A DNA stretch of 64,000 nt from Acidovorax delafieldii (GTDB lineage Bacteria; Pseudomonadota; Gammaproteobacteria; Burkholderiales; Burkholderiaceae_C). How positions within the stretch are numbered: the stretch's first letter is position 1; every line of letters starts with the position of its first letter. A program made the position numbers and the translations under genes. Under the pieces are notes generated by a model. It had not been told where the DNA came from and made no database searches. It worked only from the letters and a program-made list of their open reading frames with translations. The DNA lies in NCBI RefSeq assembly GCF_007993815.1, contig NZ_VJWE01000016.1, positions 62,001 to 126,000 on the forward strand. The letters are read 5' to 3'. Shown here one piece after another: positions 10,584-19,818 of the stretch.

Positions 10584-12005
10584 TCAACGCCCAGTTCCTG
10601 CTGCACTCCCTGTTTCCTTCACGCTGTTGTTCGTCATCCCTTCACCCGGCGTGCTGTGGTCAGCAGATCCACCAGCCCCTTCCGACGCGCGCAGCAGTTT
10701 TTTGCGCACCAGGTGGATGTGGTTGCGCAGGGCATACAGCTCGTCCGCATACGACAGAGGCACGCTCACCTTTTCGGCCTGGGCTTCCAGTCCGTCGAGG
10801 GTGCGCAGCAGGGTTGCGGGGTCGCTTTTGCCCATTTCCAGGTCGTTTTCGATCTCGCGCAGGCGGCCATACCAGCGAAACACCCGCGACCGCACGCGGA
10901 ACTGGTAGAGCGGCGGCACGATGCGCGACAGCGGCAGCATGATGGCCAGCAAGATGCCCAGCACCAGCCACATGCGCTCAATCAGGTTGGCCATCCAGAA
11001 CGGCAGGTAGCGTTGCAGCATGGGCACCGGCTCGTTCATGGCGCGGTCGCCCTCCTTGGCAATCGGCAGCTCGCTGCCGCGCGTGTTGGGAAACTCACGC
11101 GCCCGGTTGAACCAGCCTGCGCCGCTGTGCAGCTTTTGTGCGTTCTGGGCAAACAGGGTCAGCAGGGCGGGGTGCGTGCCGTCGCGCGCCAGCAGGGACG
11201 TGGTGGTGGCCACGAGCCGAACATCGCGCTGGGGCACGTTGGCCGCGAGGTCCACCACCCCGCGTGGCAAGGTCACGGGGGTGAGGAACGGAAACCGCCT
11301 TGCGTAGGCCTCGTGCTGCGCAAAATCCAGCAGCTGCACGCCGGGCGTTTGCAGCAGCATCTGCACCATCAGCGATTCAGGCGCCGAGGCAAATACCAAG
11401 GCGTCGAGCCTCCCCGCCAAAAACTCCACCGTCGCGGGCGTCTGTTCCAGGCGCGATAGCTTGACTGCGCTGGGCTCCACCTTATTGGCCTGCAGCAGCC
11501 GCTCGATCAGCGTGGGCACGCCGCTGCCCTCCGACCCCACATTGACCCGCCAGCCGCGTAGCTGCCGCAGGCCATCGAGCCGGGGTGCGTTGTGCATGCG
11601 CTCTGCTGCATCGGTGCGGTAGAACAGCCACAGTGGCTCTACAAACAGGCTGCCCAGCGATACCAGGTTATCCGGATCATCGGGTTGCAGTTCGGCTGTG
11701 CCGCCCTGTACAAAAGCGACATCGGCCTGGCCGTCGCGCAGAAGCTGCAGGTTGTGCGATGAGCCCTCGCTGGGCAGCAGAACCACATCAATGCCGTCGG
11801 CCGCCAGCGCCTTCTGGTAGCGCTTGCCAAACTCCTCATAGGCACTTTGGGCAGGGCCTGTGGCCAGGGTCACCGTGTTAGGGGGATTGGGGTTGAGCCA
11901 CCAATAGGCCAGCACCAGCAGCCCGACCGCCAAGAAGGCGAGGGGGCCTGCTGACACAATCAGATCGCGCAGAGTGAGGAAAGTGTTGCGAAAGGCCTGG
12001 GGCAT
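10584..12005 (-). CDS. TAXI-family TRAP transporter substrate-binding protein
   Basis: 473 residues. An N-terminal membrane helix (about 13-33, LIVSAGPLAFLAVGLLVLAYWW) leads into a binding domain beginning TVTLATGPAQSAYEEFGKRYQ, followed by GSSHNLQLLRDGQADVAFVQGG and VNVGSEGSGVPTLIERLL, the pattern of TAXI (TRAP-associated extracytoplasmic immunogenic) proteins. A second helix near residue 350 (WLVLGILLAIMLPLSRI) and a charged cytoplasmic tail follow, so it is tethered to the inner membrane at both ends rather than free in the periplasm. No TRAP permease gene is adjacent. The start at 12005 fits the n-region best; the frame is open 27 codons further upstream. Confidence 0.82.
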   Translation of the reverse strand: MPQAFRNTFLTLRDLIVSAGPLAFLAVGLLVLAYWWLNPNPPNTVTLATGPAQSAYEEFGKRYQKALAADGIDVVLLPSEGSSHNLQLLRDGQADVAFVQGGTAELQPDDPDNLVSLGSLFVEPLWLFYRTDAAERMHNAPRLDGLRQLRGWRVNVGSEGSGVPTLIERLLQANKVEPSAVKLSRLEQTPATVEFLAGRLDALVFASAPESLMVQMLLQTPGVQLLDFAQHEAYARRFPFLTPVTLPRGVVDLAANVPQRDVRLVATTTSLLARDGTHPALLTLFAQNAQKLHSGAGWFNRAREFPNTRGSELPIAKEGDRAMNEPVPMLQRYLPFWMANLIERMWLVLGILLAIMLPLSRIVPPLYQFRVRSRVFRWYGRLREIENDLEMGKSDPATLLRTLDGLEAQAEKVSVPLSYADELYALRNHIHLVRKKLLRASEGAGGSADHSTPGEGMTNNSVKETGSAAGTGR

Positions 12006-12221
12006 GGGGGATGGACAAACAGAGCGAAACGGGGCGGCGGTATGCCTGGATGGGGTGACGCGGCCCCTGGGTGGACCCGGAGCCATATCTCGCTATCAGC
12101 GAGCCGGTGGATTATCCAGGCAGGCGTGGCGGCGACGCGCACCGGCGCTGGGCATCCCGCACCGGGAGTTGCCCAGGTCTTAGATAGCTGTAGGACTGAA
12201 ACCGCCGGCCAGCGAGGGCTC

Positions 12222-12719
12222 CTACTGCGGCAGGCGCCTGCGTTGGCGCTCATAGGCCATGCATTCCTGCAGCGAGAGCATGTCGTTCTGGTCCACATCC
12301 GCTGCCTCGAAGTAGGCCATGCGTGCCTGCACCACCTCCTTGAACGACAGCTTTCCGTCCCCGTCCTTGTCGGCTGCTGCCAGCCGCCTCAGCTGGCCTT
12401 TGCCGATGCGGGGCAATTGGCCCAGCTGGGAGAGATCGACGTAGCCCTCTGCATCGGGCCCCAGGCTGTGCCAGCTCTGCACGATGTCCTGGTGGAACTC
12501 GTCCAGCGACACGTTGCCGTCGTGATTGAGATCGGCTGCCGAGCAGATGGCCTGCAGCCGGTGGGTGAGGGTTGGTGCCTCCGGTTTGTGTGCCTTGGCA
12601 GGGCGGGGTGGCGTGGTGGGTGACGATACTGAGGTGTCGGCCGCATTGGCCGCGTGCGTCGTTGTTGCCAGCACCAGGGCGCAGGCGCCTGCACAGATCC
12701 AGTGAAGAGTTGCTTGCAT
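12222..12719 (-). CDS. Secreted EF-hand calcium-binding protein
   Basis: 165 residues with a Sec signal peptide ending near THAANA (residues 1-26). Three EF-hand loops are visible: DLNHDGNVSLDEF (all calcium positions good), DKDGDGKLSFKEV (good) and DVDQNDMLSLQEC (weaker). It should be a periplasmic or secreted calcium-binding protein. The gene lies 9 bases after the ricin-lectin gene on the same strand, so the two are probably one operon. An AGGTCC(C) stretch upstream of the ATG could be its ribosome binding site. No enzymatic domain is visible. Confidence 0.82.
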   Translation of the reverse strand: MQATLHWICAGACALVLATTTHAANAADTSVSSPTTPPRPAKAHKPEAPTLTHRLQAICSAADLNHDGNVSLDEFHQDIVQSWHSLGPDAEGYVDLSQLGQLPRIGKGQLRRLAAADKDGDGKLSFKEVVQARMAYFEAADVDQNDMLSLQECMAYERQRRRLPQ

Positions 12720-12728
12720 GGGACCTCC

Positions 12729-13526
12729 TTACCACCACCAGCGTTGGCTGGGGCTGCGGTTGCAGGGCCAGACCATGGTGTGTGCCCCAGGGCGGACCTG
12801 GCCTGCGTCTACATCCAGGCATTTGCCGGTGAGCTGGCTCACGATCTGCCCGCCCAGGGTCGACCAGCTCTGGCTGCGCGAGCCCGAGCAGGACCACAGC
12901 ACCACCCGTGCACCGTCCCGTGGGTCGCCACGGTCCACGTCCACGCACAGGTCGCGCACCCGGATCTCGCCGCCGCGCCCCACCGCAAAACGCTGGGACG
13001 CTGTCCCGTTGCATTCGTACACCTGCAGGGTGGTGCCGGGCTGGAATTTGCCACCCCTCACGTCGAGGCACAGGCGGCCGTCCACCCGGATCTCACGCCC
13101 CCAGTCCCCGCCCTGGCCGGGGTAGTCCGGGTACTCGGGGCGACGGTCGTTGTCGTGCCGGTTGTGGTTGGCCAGCAACGCAATGCCGGCAATGGCCGCG
13201 ACGGCCGCCACAGCTGCGCCGGCATTGGAGCCGCTGCTGCTACCGGATGCATAGGTGCGTGTGATCTTGAAACGTCCCCCGCAACCACCGTTGGTCCACA
13301 GCTCGCGATTGGTCAGGTCGTAGCCCCAGGTGCGGTTGAAGCGGCAGGCCCCCTGGGTTTGTTCCACCAGATCCACCTGGGTCACGTCGTCCGCGAGGCG
13401 GTAGGAGGTATAGCCGCCGCTGGACTGCAAATCCACCAACTGGTCCTGCGCCTGTGCCGTCGGGGTACTCACGAGCATTGGCAGGTACAGCAGCCATGCA
13501 TGTTTCCGAAAGGCCTGGTCTCTCAT
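12729..13526 (-). CDS. DUF3011 / ricin B-type lectin domain protein
   Basis: 265 residues. A strong AGGAG lies 7 bases before the ATG at 13526, which starts a signal peptide ending in TAQAQ. Residues about 30-95 (QLVDLQSSGGYTSYRL ... RTWGYDLTNRELWTNGGCGGRF) match DUF3011. A short hydrophobic Ala/Gly segment (AAVAAVAAIAGIALLA) follows, then a C-terminal beta-trefoil with QxW-type repeats: GRLCLDVRGG, SQRFAV, DLCVDVDRG, SQSWSTLGG, GKCLDVDAG and SQRWWW. This is a secreted or anchored carbohydrate-binding protein. It is followed closely by the EF-hand protein, suggesting a joint role at the cell surface. The ligand is unknown. Confidence 0.8.
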   Translation of the reverse strand: MRDQAFRKHAWLLYLPMLVSTPTAQAQDQLVDLQSSGGYTSYRLADDVTQVDLVEQTQGACRFNRTWGYDLTNRELWTNGGCGGRFKITRTYASGSSSGSNAGAAVAAVAAIAGIALLANHNRHDNDRRPEYPDYPGQGGDWGREIRVDGRLCLDVRGGKFQPGTTLQVYECNGTASQRFAVGRGGEIRVRDLCVDVDRGDPRDGARVVLWSCSGSRSQSWSTLGGQIVSQLTGKCLDVDAGQVRPGAHTMVWPCNRSPSQRWWW

Positions 13527-13763
13527 GGGTTCACTCTCCTTGTTCCGATCAGGGGCCATGGGGATGGGTGTAGTGCAGTGGGCCCCGGCCCAGGGCACCA
13601 ACCGTCACCGGCATCATAGGACGGTCTGATGCTTGTGCGCCCGGCGATAGGGGCGCCATCGGTTGAAATCTCGCTGGAGCAGCGGGGGCTGTTCGTGCAT
13701 GATGGCGTCGCGCTGGGGCAGCCCCTTGTCTGCCTGTGTACTACCCACCCACTGCCGTGTCCG

Positions 13764-15347
13764 ATGAAACGCTTCTATGTCGTTGCCTCCATCCCACTGC
13801 TGCTGGCGGCACTCATCCCCATTGCTGCATCCCTGTGGGTGGCCCACCGCCAGGCCAAGGAAGACCAGGTCGCCTATCTGACCTCGTTGGCGGACGAGGT
13901 GCTGCGGCGCGGCGTGGCCTCGCGCCAGCAGCTGGTGGCGGCGCTCAACGATTTGGACGGAGATCCGCACCCCGCTTGCAGCCAGGCCAGCCTCACACGC
14001 ATACAGCAGCTGGTGGGCACCTCGTTCTATCTGCAGGGCATGGGGGCGGTCAGGGACGGAGCGTTGGTCTGCAGCACCCTCACCGCGGGCAATGAGGTGG
14101 TACAGCTCACCGGCAACCACATGGTCACCTCGACGGGTATCTCCACCTGGATTGGCGCCCGCCTGCCCTTTGCCCCGGAGCAGCCTTTCAACATCTACGC
14201 CCGCAACGGCCATGCGGTGATCATTCACCCGGGCATCGTGATTGACATGCCTGTGCTTCATGCGGATGTCGCGCTGGGGCTTCTGATCAGCACGCCCCGG
14301 GCGCTGATCCGGTCCAAAGGTCCGCTGGATACCCAGTGGCTGAACCTCTACACGCCCCATGTGAACAACGTGGCTGAAAGCGAGACCCACTACATCGTCT
14401 TCCGGGTGTCGAAGGAAAACAATGTGGCGGCGGTCGCGGCAGCTCCCAAGGCGCTCGCCCACGAAGGGCTCAAGGCCCAGGCGCTGATCCTGGCACCCCT
14501 GGGGCTGGTGGCCAGTGCCCTGTTTGCGCTGGGCGTGGCGATGCTCACCCGGTGGCAGTTGTCGCCCCGCGCCAGACTGCGGGCGGCCCTGCGCCGGCGC
14601 GAATTCTTCGTGCTCTATCAGCCCATCGTGGATCTGGAAACCGGCCAGTGGGTGGGGGCGGAGGCTCTGCTGCGCTGGCGTCGCCGCAACGGCACCCTGG
14701 TGCCCCCGGATGAATTCATTGCAGAAGCGGAGAAGGCCGGGGTGATCGTGCACATCACGCGGTACGTGATGGATGTGGTGCTGGCCGATTTGCCCGAGAT
14801 GCTCAAGGCACGCCCGGGTTTTCATGTGAGTTTGAACCTCTCGCCCCAGGATCTGGTGGCCGACGGACCCGTGCAGTACCTGCAGCGGCGCTTCAGCGCC
14901 ATGGAGATGCCGCCGGGCGCGCTCATGCTGGAGGTCACCGAGCGCGGGCTGGTGGACATCGAGGCTGCACGGCCCGCGCTGCAGGCTGCGCGGCAGATCG
15001 GTGCATCGATTGCGCTGGATGACTTCGGTACGGGTTACTCCAGCCTGTCCATGCTGGAGTCCATCGACATCGACACCCTCAAGATTGATCGCATCTTCAT
15101 CGCCAGCATCGGCGCGCAAGCCGCCATCAGCCCGGTGACTACCCACATCATCGAAATGGCCCATATGCTCAAGCTGGCACTGATTGCCGAGGGCGTCGAG
15201 ACTCAGGACCAGGTGGACTTCCTGATTGCCCGGGGTGTGCGCCAGGCCCAGGGTTGGAAGTTTGCCCATGCCATGCCGCTGAACGATCTGCTGGCCGGCA
15301 TGCGCCCGCAACCAGCCGTTTCACCACGTGGTTCGGCGCAAGATTGA
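13764..15347 (+). CDS. CSS-motif sensor cyclic-di-GMP phosphodiesterase (EAL)
   Basis: 527 residues. N-terminal membrane helix (RFYVVASIPLLLAALIPIAA), periplasmic CSS-type sensor (two Cys-containing stretches, HPACSQ and LVCSTLTAG), second helix at about 240-262, then an EAL domain. Catalytic residues look complete: EALLRW (about 298), HVSLNLSPQ, LEVTERG, DDFGTGYSS, LKIDRIF and AEGVET. In E. coli, PdeB/C/D-type proteins of this layout hydrolyse c-di-GMP and are controlled by the redox state of the periplasmic cysteines through DsbA/DsbB. The ATG at 13764 is chosen because it starts directly before the first helix. An inverted repeat GCATCA-N9-TGATGC at 13611-13631 lies in the divergent promoter region shared with the lectin gene. 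Confidence 0.88.
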   Translation: MKRFYVVASIPLLLAALIPIAASLWVAHRQAKEDQVAYLTSLADEVLRRGVASRQQLVAALNDLDGDPHPACSQASLTRIQQLVGTSFYLQGMGAVRDGALVCSTLTAGNEVVQLTGNHMVTSTGISTWIGARLPFAPEQPFNIYARNGHAVIIHPGIVIDMPVLHADVALGLLISTPRALIRSKGPLDTQWLNLYTPHVNNVAESETHYIVFRVSKENNVAAVAAAPKALAHEGLKAQALILAPLGLVASALFALGVAMLTRWQLSPRARLRAALRRREFFVLYQPIVDLETGQWVGAEALLRWRRRNGTLVPPDEFIAEAEKAGVIVHITRYVMDVVLADLPEMLKARPGFHVSLNLSPQDLVADGPVQYLQRRFSAMEMPPGALMLEVTERGLVDIEAARPALQAARQIGASIALDDFGTGYSSLSMLESIDIDTLKIDRIFIASIGAQAAISPVTTHIIEMAHMLKLALIAEGVETQDQVDFLIARGVRQAQGWKFAHAMPLNDLLAGMRPQPAVSPRGSAQD

Positions 15348-15388
15348 TCCCGCCCTGTTGGATGGCGCGGCAGGAGGGGACGGGGGCG

Positions 15389-16978
15389 CTACTTGAGCAG
15401 CAGTGACGACCCGCTACCGTGAATCCGGAAAACCGCCACGGCATTCACGAGGTCGTCGGCCTGCCCGCGCAGGCTCGAAGCGGCGGCCGCCATTTCCTCC
15501 ACCAGCGCGGCATTCTGCTGGGTCGCCTGGTCCATCAACGTGACCGCTTCACCCACCTGCGTGACGCCCGCGCTCTGTTCAGAGCTGGCAGCGCTGATCT
15601 CGCCCATGATGTGCGTCACGTTGCGGATGCTGGCCACTACCTCGGTCATGGTCTGGCCTGCCTTGTCCACCAGGGCGGTGCCGTGCTCCACGCGGCCCAC
15701 ACTTTCGGTGATCAGTTGCTTGATCTCCTTGGCGGCGGCGGCGCTGCGCTGGGCCAGGTTACGCACCTCGCTGGCCACCACAGCAAAGCCCCGGCCCTGA
15801 TCGCCTGCGCGTGCGGCCTCCACGGCGGCATTCAGCGCGAGGATGTTGGTCTGAAACGCAATGCCATCGATCACGCTGATGATGTCGTTGATCTTGCGGC
15901 TGGAGTCGTTGATGTCCTTCATGGTGGCCACCACCATGGCCACCACGTCACCGCCTTGTTGCGCAACGGTCGACGCTGAATGCGCCAGGCGGTTGGCATG
16001 GATCGCGTTGTCTGCGTTCTGCTTCACGGTGGAGCCCAGTTGCTCCATGGAGGCAGCGGTTTGCTGCAGCGCGCTAGCCTGTTGTTCCGTGCGCATCGAC
16101 AGGTTGTGGTTGCCTTGCGCGATCTCGGCGCTGGCGGTCGATACGCTTTCTGATCCCTGGCGCACCCCTGCCACCAGGTTGGAAAGACTCAGCCGCATGG
16201 CTTCCATCGAAGTGACTACCGAAGCAATTTCGTTCTTGCCCTGCGCCACCAGTGGGGTGGCCAGGTTGCCCCGCGCAAACTCCCGCGTCGCCTGGCTTGC
16301 CTCGTTCAGGGGCCGGACGATGGAGCGGGTGGTGGCCACACCCAGCACGCAGGCAAACACCACCATGGCCACGCTGAGCAAGATCAGCTGTAGCCGCAGC
16401 GATTCAAACTGGCGCATCGATTCCTGGCTGGCACGTTTGCTGATGGCGTCGCTCTCGGCCAGGAAGGCTTCGATGTCGGCCACCAGCTTGGTCAGCAGGG
16501 GGCGGCATTGCTCGTTGATTTTCTTGATCGCCGCATCTTTTTCCCCCTGGCTCCCCAGTCGGGTGATCTCCAGCGCCACGGGGCCATAGGCCGCTTCGGT
16601 GTTCTTGATCTGGGCCAGCAGCTTGTTGAGGGGGGCGGTTTCAGGCGGGCCGACCTTGAGGGCATCTTCGACTCCCTGGAGTGCCTTGCCCATGCCTTCA
16701 TGTGCGATTCCAATGCGACGTGTTTCCGCGTCGGCATCTTCCTTGGAGCCCGCGATCACCAGGTTGCGGGCAGACACGGCCCTCGCATTGGCTGTATCCA
16801 GCGCCCGGTTGCCCAGGCTTTTGATCACGTTCAGGTGATTGACCTGGTTGTCCAGGCTCTCCTGTGTCATGGACTCGCCACGGATACCCATGATGGCGAC
16901 CAGGATCAGTGCACAGGTCAGGACAACATATCCAATACCAAGACGCGTCTTGATGCTCAGGTTCTGCAGGACATTCAT
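15389..16978 (-). CDS. Methyl-accepting chemotaxis protein
   Basis: 529 residues with the standard Tar-like plan: helix 1 at about 11-32, a periplasmic four-helix-bundle ligand domain to about 190, helix 2 at about 194-214, HAMP, then a long cytoplasmic coiled coil with the signalling hairpin ([21 protein letters not shown] ... [19 protein letters not shown]). No CheR/CheB-tethering pentapeptide is seen at the C-terminus (ends SGSSLLLK). The protein senses an unknown ligand and signals to CheA/CheW; no other che gene is nearby. The start [13 protein letters not shown] is typical of betaproteobacterial receptors; a weak GGAGGG lies upstream. Confidence 0.93.
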   Translation of the reverse strand: MNVLQNLSIKTRLGIGYVVLTCALILVAIMGIRGESMTQESLDNQVNHLNVIKSLGNRALDTANARAVSARNLVIAGSKEDADAETRRIGIAHEGMGKALQGVEDALKVGPPETAPLNKLLAQIKNTEAAYGPVALEITRLGSQGEKDAAIKKINEQCRPLLTKLVADIEAFLAESDAISKRASQESMRQFESLRLQLILLSVAMVVFACVLGVATTRSIVRPLNEASQATREFARGNLATPLVAQGKNEIASVVTSMEAMRLSLSNLVAGVRQGSESVSTASAEIAQGNHNLSMRTEQQASALQQTAASMEQLGSTVKQNADNAIHANRLAHSASTVAQQGGDVVAMVVATMKDINDSSRKINDIISVIDGIAFQTNILALNAAVEAARAGDQGRGFAVVASEVRNLAQRSAAAAKEIKQLITESVGRVEHGTALVDKAGQTMTEVVASIRNVTHIMGEISAASSEQSAGVTQVGEAVTLMDQATQQNAALVEEMAAAASSLRGQADDLVNAVAVFRIHGSGSSLLLK

Positions 16979-17280
16979 GCGATGGACCCTCCAGCTGGTG
17001 ATACGGGATGAGGCGCTTTTTCGGAGCACGCAGGAGCGGCAGGAAACCGGTGTTTACCTTTTCGCAACGTGGGGCGCAACACGTTGCCACCGCCACCCTG
17101 CGGCGTTCTGGCGATATCGATGCGGCGGTGCGCAGCCGCCGCCTTGGGCGCACGATGGTGCACAGGCCCTGATCTTCTGGGGGTTCCGGCGCGCTTCAAG
17201 AAGTTTTTGACCGAAAGGTGCGAAAGGCGCGCTGGGCACCCTGCTTGTGCAGGGGTAAGCGAGGGCGGGCGTGACCTGCC
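16979..17280. other. 302-bp intergenic region with two inverted repeats
   Basis: No gene is seen. It holds a perfect inverted repeat GCAACGTG-N8-CACGTTGC (17064-17087), which may be an operator or hairpin in the chemotaxis-receptor leader, and a GC hairpin GCGGCGG/CCGCCGC (17122-17142) without a T-run, possibly a weak terminator for the LysR gene. Confidence 0.4.
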
Positions 17281-18135
17281 CTAACCGCGCACCGCACTTC
17301 TGAATGCGGCAGACAGTGCTGCAATGGCATCACTGGGTCGGCCATCCGGGGCCCGGCTGTGAAGCACCACCGGCAGGCTTGGCAGTGCAGGAAGCCCAAG
17401 CCGGGCACCTACGTCCACCGCGCCCCAGGGCAACATGCGGGGTGCCAGTGCGGCTACGCCCAGCCCTGCAACAACGGCTGCGGACACTGCCGCCACGCCG
17501 CCGCCCACAAACACCTCGCGCCAGGGGATGGCGGCCGCATCCAGCAGTTTTCCAGCCATCGCACGCACACCGCAGGGCTCTGCCAGGGTGGCCAGCGGCA
17601 GGGTGGAACCAGCGCGGTGCTGCCAGTGAGGCGCGGCAAACCAGCCAAATCGCTCTTCGGCCAGCACTTCGCCATCGCTGCGCCCGGCATGCATGCGGAC
17701 CATGGCCGCGTCGAGTTCGCGCCGGTCAAAGCTTTGCAGCAGGTCGCCCGACGAGCCGATCCGGATGTCGATCAACAGCTGAGGGTCTTGTGCGTTCATG
17801 CGAGCAATCAGTGCGGGCAGTTCAGGCCCGGCGACGTGGTCACTGATGCCGATGGCCAAACGCTGCGGTGCTTCACCCAGCGCAGCCAGAGCACGCTCAT
17901 GTGCAGCAAGCAGTGCGCGGCCATGGTCCAGGAAGGCGGCTCCCTGGGCTGACAGTTCCACATACCGGGGGGTGCGCTCCAGCAGCCGGCAGCCCAGCCG
18001 GTCCTCCAGCCGCTTGAGCTTGAGGCTCACAGCGGCCTGGCTGGTCTGCATGGCCTCGGCTGCTCGGGTAAAGCTCTCCAGCTCGGCAACACGGACAAAA
18101 GCCTCGACGGCATCCAGATCCAGAGGGCGCTGCAT
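17281..18135 (-). CDS. LysR-family transcriptional regulator
   Basis: 284 residues: winged HTH at about 8-65 (LDAVEAFVRVAELESFTRAAEAMQ, TSQAAVSLKLKRLEDRLG), linker helix, then a periplasmic-binding-protein-like effector domain (LAIGISDHVAGPELPALIARM onwards). It is transcribed divergently from the tautomerase gene with an 87-bp gap that contains a perfect palindrome, so it probably regulates the tautomerase and itself. The effector is unknown. Confidence 0.9.
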   Translation of the reverse strand: MQRPLDLDAVEAFVRVAELESFTRAAEAMQTSQAAVSLKLKRLEDRLGCRLLERTPRYVELSAQGAAFLDHGRALLAAHERALAALGEAPQRLAIGISDHVAGPELPALIARMNAQDPQLLIDIRIGSSGDLLQSFDRRELDAAMVRMHAGRSDGEVLAEERFGWFAAPHWQHRAGSTLPLATLAEPCGVRAMAGKLLDAAAIPWREVFVGGGVAAVSAAVVAGLGVAALAPRMLPWGAVDVGARLGLPALPSLPVVLHSRAPDGRPSDAIAALSAAFRSAVRG

Positions 18136-18153
18136 GATATTTTTTTGTTATTG

Positions 18154-18169
18154 TTGATATAAGTATCAA
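18154..18169. promoter_or_regulatory. Candidate LysR operator (palindrome)
   Basis: Perfect inverted repeat TTGATA-TAAG-TATCAA between the divergent LysR and tautomerase genes, with further ATATCAAT/GATAGC copies just downstream. It contains the T-N11-A pattern of LysR binding sites. The AT-rich stretch stands out from the GC-rich surroundings. Confidence 0.55.
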
Positions 18170-18222
18170 TAGCATATCAATATGGATAGCATGGCACCAG
18201 CTTTTTCACAAAAGGACCCTCC

Positions 18223-18603
18223 ATGCCGCTCATCCACATTGCCATGCGTGCTGGCAAGCCCGCTGCCTACCGGCAAGCGATTTTCGACACGCTGTACCGC
18301 GCCATGCGCGAGACCTTCAATGTGCCCGAGGACGATCAGTTCATGACCCTGACCGAGCACGATGCCGCGAATTTCCGCTACAGCCCGTCGTACCTGGGTG
18401 TGGCACGCAGCGACGATGTGGTGTTCATCCAGATCACTGCCAACAACACACGCACGCTGGAGCAGAAGAAGGCGCTGTTCCAACGCATCGCCCAGCTTCT
18501 GGGCGAAAGCCCAGGCCTCAGGCCGGAAGATGTGTTCGTGAACATTGTTGAGGTGGCCAAGGAGAACTGGTCTTTCGGCCACGGGCTGGCGCAATACGCC
18601 TGA
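18223..18603 (+). CDS. Tautomerase superfamily protein
   Basis: 126 residues. Starts Met-Pro-Leu-Ile, leaving the N-terminal Pro that serves as general acid/base in the 4-oxalocrotonate tautomerase/MIF superfamily. The length and motif KALFQRIAQLLGE...RPEDVFVNIVEVAKENWSFG match the double beta-alpha-beta 'tautomerase family protein' group often found next to LysR regulators. AAGGA lies 9 bases before the ATG. The substrate is unknown; it is cytoplasmic and probably controlled by the divergent LysR protein. Confidence 0.85.
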   Translation: MPLIHIAMRAGKPAAYRQAIFDTLYRAMRETFNVPEDDQFMTLTEHDAANFRYSPSYLGVARSDDVVFIQITANNTRTLEQKKALFQRIAQLLGESPGLRPEDVFVNIVEVAKENWSFGHGLAQYA

Positions 18604-18745
18604 GGGCTGACGCGGGGGGGGGCAGAAGCCGCCAGCTCCGGCGCATGGGGCGAAGCCGGCAACAGACGCCAGTCAATGCCAGCCGGTGCCAACGCTAAGG
18701 AGACGCCACGCACCGTCTGCGTGGCGCATGCCGATTTTTTGCGCT

Positions 18746-19753
18746 TCAGCCCAGATCGGCGGCCGAGGGCAGGTACAACCCCTCGGCGGTAGTGATGGCG
18801 CGCGCAGCCCGTGCTGCCCGCGCCGTGGCGATGGCCGTGGCCTCGGCCGCCATGGTGGCCAGCACCATCATGCCCGGGCTCTTGCCGCTGCGGCCCGTGC
18901 CCAGGCTGAAGAGGGTGTCGCCGTCCGACATGGTGTGCACGGGGTTGATGCTGCGGGCCAGTCCGTCGTGAGCGGCCACGGCCAGGCGGTGGGCCTGCAC
19001 CTTGGTGATGACCGCGTCAGTGGCGACCACCCCGATGGTGGTGTTGGTGCCCGCCAGCAGGGGCTGGGGCGGGTCGCCGCGCAGCAGGGCGCGGCGCGTG
19101 TCGCGCAAACGCAGGCCGTCGTCGGTGCGGGCCCCGGCAATCACTTGCGCGGTGTCGGGGTCGATCACGTCGCCCAGCGCATTGCAGGCGATGAGGGCAC
19201 CTACCGTGACGCCGTCCACGGTGACGGAGGCGGTACCGATGCCACCCTTCATCGCACGCTGAATGCCGAAGATCTTGCCCAGCGCCGCACCGGTGCCCGC
19301 GCCCACGTTACCTTCGGCCGGGTCTGCGGTGGAGGCGGCCTCGCACGCCGCGTAGCCTGCCGCGGCATCGGGGCGCACGCGCATGTCGCCCACCAGCAGG
19401 TCGAACAGCACGGCGGCGGGCACGATGGGCAGGCGGCCCACGGCCACGTCGAAACCCACGCCGCGCTCTTCCAGCCAGCGCACGGCGCCGGTGGCGGCAT
19501 CCAGCCCCCAGGCGCTGCCGCCCGCGAGCATGATGGCGTGCACCTTGTCCACCAGGTTGGAGGGGTGGAGCAAATCCGTCTCGCGCGTACCGGGTGCGGC
19601 ACCGCGCACATCCACCCCGGCCACAGCGCCCTCGCGGGTGATGATGACGGTGCAGCCCGTGGGGCGGCAGGTTTCAGTGAAGTGGCCGACCTCGATGCCG
19701 GCCACGCGGGTGATGCTGCCAGCGTCGCCAGCCAGAACATGTTGAGAACTCAT
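18746..19753 (-). CDS. P1-family peptidase (DmpA/NylC-like N-terminal nucleophile hydrolase)
   Basis: 335 residues of the S58/P1 family: VAGIEVGHFTE at the N-terminus, GVDVRGAAPGTRETDLL, then KVHAIMLAGGSAWGLDAATGAVRWLEE, all conserved blocks. Family members cleave themselves before a Ser or Thr that becomes the N-terminal nucleophile; GIGTASVTVDG near residue 180 is a conserved block, but the true cleavage site (expected nearer residue 240) was not fixed from sequence. Activities in the family are L-aminopeptidase/D-esterase and nylon-oligomer hydrolase. No signal peptide. It follows the copper operon on the same strand but looks independent (65-bp gap). Confidence 0.85.
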   Translation of the reverse strand: MSSQHVLAGDAGSITRVAGIEVGHFTETCRPTGCTVIITREGAVAGVDVRGAAPGTRETDLLHPSNLVDKVHAIMLAGGSAWGLDAATGAVRWLEERGVGFDVAVGRLPIVPAAVLFDLLVGDMRVRPDAAAGYAACEAASTADPAEGNVGAGTGAALGKIFGIQRAMKGGIGTASVTVDGVTVGALIACNALGDVIDPDTAQVIAGARTDDGLRLRDTRRALLRGDPPQPLLAGTNTTIGVVATDAVITKVQAHRLAVAAHDGLARSINPVHTMSDGDTLFSLGTGRSGKSPGMMVLATMAAEATAIATARAARAARAITTAEGLYLPSAADLG

Positions 19754-19818
19754 GGCCGGTGATTATGGTGCCCTGTCGGGCCTAAGAGCCTGTGTGAACT
19801 CAAGCTTCGGTGGCGTGG

